From positions 1 to 10,217 of the forward strand of contig JAISSE010000182.1 in the NCBI GenBank assembly GCA_031273285.1: DNA of 10,217 nucleotides. The letters are read 5' to 3'. Below the pieces are notes generated by a model. The model was not told the origin of the DNA and searched no databases. It worked only from the letters and a program-made list of their open reading frames with translations. Shown here piece by piece: positions 7,552 through 10,217 of the stretch; the stretch's first letter is position 1, and each line of letters begins with the position of its first letter. Source of the DNA: Prevotellaceae bacterium. Lineage in GTDB: Bacteria > Bacteroidota > Bacteroidia > Bacteroidales > UBA932. A program made the position numbers and the translations under genes.

Positions 7552-7590
7552 AATACAGATAATTATACGGCAAAATACAGGCATTAAACG

Positions 7591-7607
7591 AAAATATTGA
7601 ATATTTT
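7591..7607. repeat. Perfect A/T-only dyad between trpA and dnaX
   Basis: AAAATATT (7591-7598), a central G, and AATATTTT (7600-7607), followed by TTGTTTTT. It overlaps the likely -33 element of dnaX. It may be a weak terminator for trpFA, an operator, or chance in A/T-rich DNA. Confidence 0.35.
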
Positions 7608-7639
7608 TGTTTTTATATGTAAAGAAAATATTAATTTTG
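7606..7639 (+). promoter_or_regulatory. Promoter of the dnaX-thiN unit
   Basis: TTTG (7606-7609) and TAATTTTG (7632-7639), separated by 22 nt, fit the Bacteroidetes -33/-7 pattern. The -7 region lies in the 16-bp string also found before hisB. Only four bases separate the -7 box from the dnaX ATG, so the transcript probably begins at or next to the start codon. Confidence 0.65.
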
Positions 7640-7643
7640 CGCA

Positions 7644-9305
7644 ATGGAACAATTCGTAGTATCGGCAATCAAGTATCGCCCGCTGTCGTTTGCTTCGGTA
7701 GTCGGGCAGTCTACAATCGGGGCAACTCTGAAAAATGCAATCCAGCGAGGGCATTTAAGTCATGCCTACCTGTTTTGCGGACCAAGAGGCGTCGGCAAGA
7801 CGACCTGCGCCCGTATTTTTGCAAAAACAATAAACTGCCTGAACCCCGATTCCAATATGGAAGCGTGCGGAGAATGCGAATCGTGCCGTTCGTTTTCCGA
7901 AAACAGGTCATACTGCATCCACGAACTCGACGCCGCCTCGAACAACTCCGTCGACGACATTCGCTCGCTGGTCGAACAGGTGAGAGTCCCGCCGCAAATA
8001 GGGAAATACAGCGTATACATCATCGACGAGGTGCACATGCTCTCGACTTCGGCTTTCAATGCCTTTCTCAAAACCCTTGAGGAACCCCCGTCGTACGCGA
8101 TATTTATCCTGGCAACAACCGAAAAGCATAAAATTATCCCCACAATCCTGTCGCGATGCCAGATATACGACTTCAGCAGGATAGGCATAGAGGATATTGT
8201 TTCCCACCTCAAGGATATTGCCGACAGGGAAGGCGTTACCTGCGAACCGGACGCGCTTAACATAATCGCCCGCAAAGCCGACGGCGCAATGAGAGACGCC
8301 CTGTCCGTCTTCGACAGGGTTGTGTCGTTCTGCGGAAGCAACGTTACATATTCCGCCGTTATCGACGACCTGAACGTGCTTGATTACGAATATTATTTCA
8401 GGCTGACGGATGCTCTTCTGGCTCACGATTACGTGGAAGCATACGTGATTTTCGATGAAATCCAGAGAAAAGGATTCGACGCCCTGCATTTCGTGTCGGG
8501 ACTAAGTTCCCATTTCAGAGATATTCTTGTGTGCAAGGATGTAAAAACCATATCGCTGCTCGAAGTGGGGCAGGTCATTGCCGAACGCTACAAACAGCAG
8601 TCGGCGGCATGTCCCGTCGATTTTCTGTTCGAAGCCCTGAACATCACCTGCAAATGCGAGATGGACTACAGGCTGAGCGCCAATCCGCGTCTGCTCGTCG
8701 AGCTGGCTCTGTTTACTTTATCGTACATCGGAACAGAAAAAAAAAACGATTCGTCCGAACATAGCGAACCTGCCGCAGTGAAACCGGCGACGGGTACGGA
8801 ACATGCCGTGCCGCCGAAAAAAACGGAACCGGCGCCGATACCCGAACTGCCCAAAGGCATTTCGCTGAAAAACATGATTCCCGAAATAAAAACGGAACCC
8901 GAAACAGTCGAAATACCCGAACCTTCCGAAGAAAAAACATTCGACGAAGAGCAGCTGGTACGCGAATGGAAGGATTATGCCGAAAAGATAAAGACGAAAT
9001 TTCCCCGTCTGAGCAGCCGTCTGCTCGAACATACTCCGAAACTTGTGTCGGAAAATATCGTGCAGTATCCGATTGTCGGCGAACAGTACAAGGAACAGAT
9101 GGAGAAACGTTCCGACGAGCTGCTCGCACATCTGAAAAAAACACTGAGTCCGTCGATCGAAGTGAAATGGGTGGTGCAGGAGATAAATGCCGGCGACAGC
9201 GACAAAACACGTCTTTACACCCAGAAGGATAAAATCAACTACATCACATCCGCAAACAGCGTTATCGACGGAATTATAAAAGATTTAGACCTGGATTACA
9301 GATAA
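7644..9305 (+). CDS. dnaX: DNA polymerase III subunits gamma and tau (clamp-loader ATPase)
   Basis: A 553-residue AAA+ ATPase that loads the beta clamp and, as full-length tau, links the polymerase cores to the helicase. The N-terminus is typical (VVSAIKYRPLSFASVVGQ), which fixes the ATG. Walker A GPRGVGKTT is at 46-54, zinc-binding Cys at 65, 75, 78 and 81, Walker B IIDEVH at 126-131, sensor 1 ATTEKHK followed by the SRC motif (170-172), and sensor 2 Arg217 in GAMRDAL. The collar domain ends near residue 362. From about 365 the sequence becomes charged and Pro/Glu-rich (the tau linker) and ends with a small C-terminal domain (about 460-553). A run of ten A at 8737-8746 lies exactly at the collar/linker junction and may direct synthesis of a truncated gamma form. 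thiN follows after 2 nt. Confidence 0.95.
   Translation: MEQFVVSAIKYRPLSFASVVGQSTIGATLKNAIQRGHLSHAYLFCGPRGVGKTTCARIFAKTINCLNPDSNMEACGECESCRSFSENRSYCIHELDAASNNSVDDIRSLVEQVRVPPQIGKYSVYIIDEVHMLSTSAFNAFLKTLEEPPSYAIFILATTEKHKIIPTILSRCQIYDFSRIGIEDIVSHLKDIADREGVTCEPDALNIIARKADGAMRDALSVFDRVVSFCGSNVTYSAVIDDLNVLDYEYYFRLTDALLAHDYVEAYVIFDEIQRKGFDALHFVSGLSSHFRDILVCKDVKTISLLEVGQVIAERYKQQSAACPVDFLFEALNITCKCEMDYRLSANPRLLVELALFTLSYIGTEKKNDSSEHSEPAAVKPATGTEHAVPPKKTEPAPIPELPKGISLKNMIPEIKTEPETVEIPEPSEEKTFDEEQLVREWKDYAEKIKTKFPRLSSRLLEHTPKLVSENIVQYPIVGEQYKEQMEKRSDELLAHLKKTLSPSIEVKWVVQEINAGDSDKTRLYTQKDKINYITSANSVIDGIIKDLDLDYR
8737..8746 (+). other. A10 slippery tract at the dnaX gamma/tau boundary
   Basis: Ten consecutive A are read in frame as GAA AAA AAA AAC (codons 365-368) and include the A AAA AAA heptamer in the correct phase for -1 slippage. 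A -1 ribosomal shift, or one extra A in the mRNA, gives K-R-F-V-R-T and a TAG at 8762-8764 (373-residue product). Loss of one A gives ten or so new residues and TGA at 8779-8781 (378 residues). A stem (GGTACGG 8793-8799 with CCGTGCC 8806-8812, extendable by CGGC/GCCG) lies about 46 nt downstream (39 if the extension forms), farther than usual for a ribosomal stimulator. E. coli dnaX uses ribosomal frameshifting and Thermus dnaX uses transcriptional slippage at an A-run to make gamma; use here is inference. Confidence 0.7.
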
Positions 9306-9307
9306 AG

Positions 9308-9949
9308 ATGCCGGATTATTTCAATAGCGATTACTCTGTGGTGCTGTGCGACGGCAAATTTCCCGAACACGGCATTCCGCTGAATCTGCTGAACAGCGCC
9401 GCTAAAATCGTCTGCTGCGACGGCGCTGCCGTGAAACTTCTGCAATACGGCAAAGAACCGTATTCCATTGTCGGCGACATGGACAGCCTGCCGGAGAGCT
9501 TGCAGGAAAGATACCGCGACAGGATTTTCCGCGACGACGACCAGGAAACAAACGACCAGACAAAAGCCGTCCGCTGGTGCCGCGAACGGAACATCAACCC
9601 GGTAATCATACTCGGCGCGACAGGCTTGCGCGAAGATCATGCTATCGGAAATATCGCGCTGCTGACCGACTACGTCGAATTTGCCGACATCGCAATGGTT
9701 ACGGATACGGGAATTTTTATTCCGGTAAACAGACCGACAACGTTTAAATCCCGCAAAGGTCAGCAGGTCTCCATCTTTGCCGTTACTCCCGACACAAAAA
9801 TAACGTCGCAGGGTCTGAAATACGAAGTCGCGGAACGACGTTTCACCAACTGGAACCAGGGCACACTCAACGAAGCTCTTTCCGACTCTTTCATGATTAT
9901 TATTGATAAAGGAAAACTGCTCGTCTATCTGGAACACAGTGAACAGTGA
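9308..9949 (+). CDS. thiN: Thiamine pyrophosphokinase
   Basis: A 213-residue cytosolic kinase that transfers pyrophosphate from ATP to thiamine, giving thiamine pyrophosphate. Family motifs: CDGA (37-40), VGDMDS (55-60, Mg/ATP-binding Asp57/Asp59), DDDQETND (76-83, the acidic D-x-x-x-N-D motif), GATGLREDHAIGN (103-115), and a C-terminal thiamine-binding part with NQGTLNEALSD. The start ATG is 2 nt after the dnaX stop, so it is probably cotranscribed with dnaX; I see no thiamine riboswitch before it. The final residues HSEQ and the stop codon lie within a 7-bp repeat tract (9936-9970), so the native C-terminus may have been altered by the repeat. The symbol follows Bacillus usage. Confidence 0.88.
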   Translation: MPDYFNSDYSVVLCDGKFPEHGIPLNLLNSAAKIVCCDGAAVKLLQYGKEPYSIVGDMDSLPESLQERYRDRIFRDDDQETNDQTKAVRWCRERNINPVIILGATGLREDHAIGNIALLTDYVEFADIAMVTDTGIFIPVNRPTTFKSRKGQQVSIFAVTPDTKITSQGLKYEVAERRFTNWNQGTLNEALSDSFMIIIDKGKLLVYLEHSEQ

Positions 9950-9970
9950 ATAGTTAACAGTGAATAGTGA
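9936..9970. repeat. Five tandem degenerate 7-bp units at the thiN 3' end
   Basis: Units ACAGTGA, ACAGTGA, ATAGTTA, ACAGTGA, ATAGTGA, then a partial ATAATG. The first two encode the last residues and stop codon of thiN. The period of 7 matches tracts at 444-464 and 6053-6080, though the sequence differs. Confidence 0.8.
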
Positions 9971-9976
9971 ATAATG

Positions 9977-10049
9977 TCTGTCCGGAACTGAGGCACGCAG
10001 ATGACGCAAATCCTGTTAATCCTGTAAAATAATTTTATGTTCCGGGAAG
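9977..10049. other. Intergenic DNA before the tandem array
   Basis: No gene seen. It contains a direct 9-bp duplication (ATCCTGTTA at 10010-10018, ATCCTGTAA at 10019-10027) and a widely spaced inverted pair CCGGAAC (9982-9988) and GTTCCGG (10039-10045). TAATTTTA (10030-10037) is one base off the TAnnTTTG promoter consensus and lies shortly before the ATG codons at 10050 and 10053. Confidence 0.4.
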
Positions 10050-10051
10050 AT

Positions 10052-10217
10052 GATGACAAATTGTTTTTGTAAGATGACAAATTGTTTCTGTAAGATGACA
10101 AATTGTTTCTGCAAGATGACAAATTGTTTTTGCAAGATGACAAATTGTTTTTGTAAGATGACAAATTGTTTTTGCAAGATGACAAATTGTTTTTGTAAGA
10201 TGACAAATTGTTTCGGG
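10052..10217. repeat. 21-bp tandem repeat array, seven full units plus a partial eighth at the window edge
   Basis: Full units start at 10052, 10073, 10094, 10115, 10136, 10157 and 10178, and a 19-nt eighth starts at 10199. Each unit is GATGACAAATTGTTT followed by YTGYAA. Only the two pyrimidine positions vary (C/T), and all four combinations occur, which suggests amplification plus transitions or gene conversion. The last unit diverges to CGGG at its end. Each unit holds a 9-bp dyad ACAA-A-TTGT and spans about two helical turns. On the + strand one frame is open from ATG 10050 to the edge, encoding MTNCFCK repeated. On the reverse strand all three frames are open within the unit, so an open frame alone is not evidence of coding. 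Confidence 0.95.

Noticed and set aside
9925..10206. Reverse-strand open frame of 93 codons through the tandem array
   Set aside because: All three reverse frames are open inside the unit because the unit lacks the needed trinucleotides; the proposed start is a TTG inside a repeat, and the frame runs antisense into the end of thiN.
10052..10217. Tandem array as a CRISPR
   Set aside because: The 21-bp units are directly adjacent with no variable spacers, and no cas genes are present.

Overview
The window looks like part of a Bacteroidetes chromosome, most likely order Bacteroidales. Three promoters fit the Bacteroidetes -7 consensus TAnnTTTG (upstream of hisB, dnaX and the reverse-strand sulfatase). 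The genes lack Shine-Dalgarno sequences. The protein flavours also fit: a fused HisB, a DnaX starting MEQFVVSAIKYRP, and an LtaS-like sulfatase ending with a LYNY-type motif. This assignment is inference from sequence style; no search was run.

Layout. Positions 2-250 hold the C-terminal end of a glutathione peroxidase, cut by the window edge. A roughly 200-bp convergent spacer with several hairpins follows. On the reverse strand, 456-2408 encodes a five-helix membrane sulfatase-fold enzyme of the LtaS/MdoB type. The divergent spacer 2409-2631 carries back-to-back promoters flanking a near-perfect inverted repeat (2460-2518). From 2632 all genes are on the + strand: hisB, hisH and hisA joined by ATGA overlaps; an NrnA-type DHH phosphoesterase 5 nt later; then trpF and trpA joined by a TAATG overlap; then, from its own promoter, dnaX; and thiN (thiamine pyrophosphokinase) 2 nt behind dnaX. 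The last 268 bases hold short-period repeats and a 21-bp tandem array that runs to the window edge.

How the genes work together. HisH, HisA and HisB cover part of histidine synthesis; the glutaminase HisH needs a HisF partner that is not in this window. TrpF and TrpA perform two late tryptophan steps; TrpA needs TrpB, also not here. NrnA recycles nanoRNA and/or 3'-phosphoadenosine 5'-phosphate. DnaX is the clamp-loader ATPase of DNA polymerase III, and ThiN makes thiamine pyrophosphate.

The genes are mostly housekeeping, and I do not see a new defence or mobile system. The strongest item for a second look is a run of ten A residues in dnaX at the expected gamma/tau boundary. Slippage there in either direction gives an early stop, which suggests programmed production of a short gamma protein. 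Other points of interest are the untranscribed inverted repeat between the divergent promoters, a nearly leaderless dnaX, a HisB without the E. coli-type zinc ligands, 7-bp-period tracts at the 3' ends of three genes, and the terminal 21-bp array with an open Cys-rich frame.
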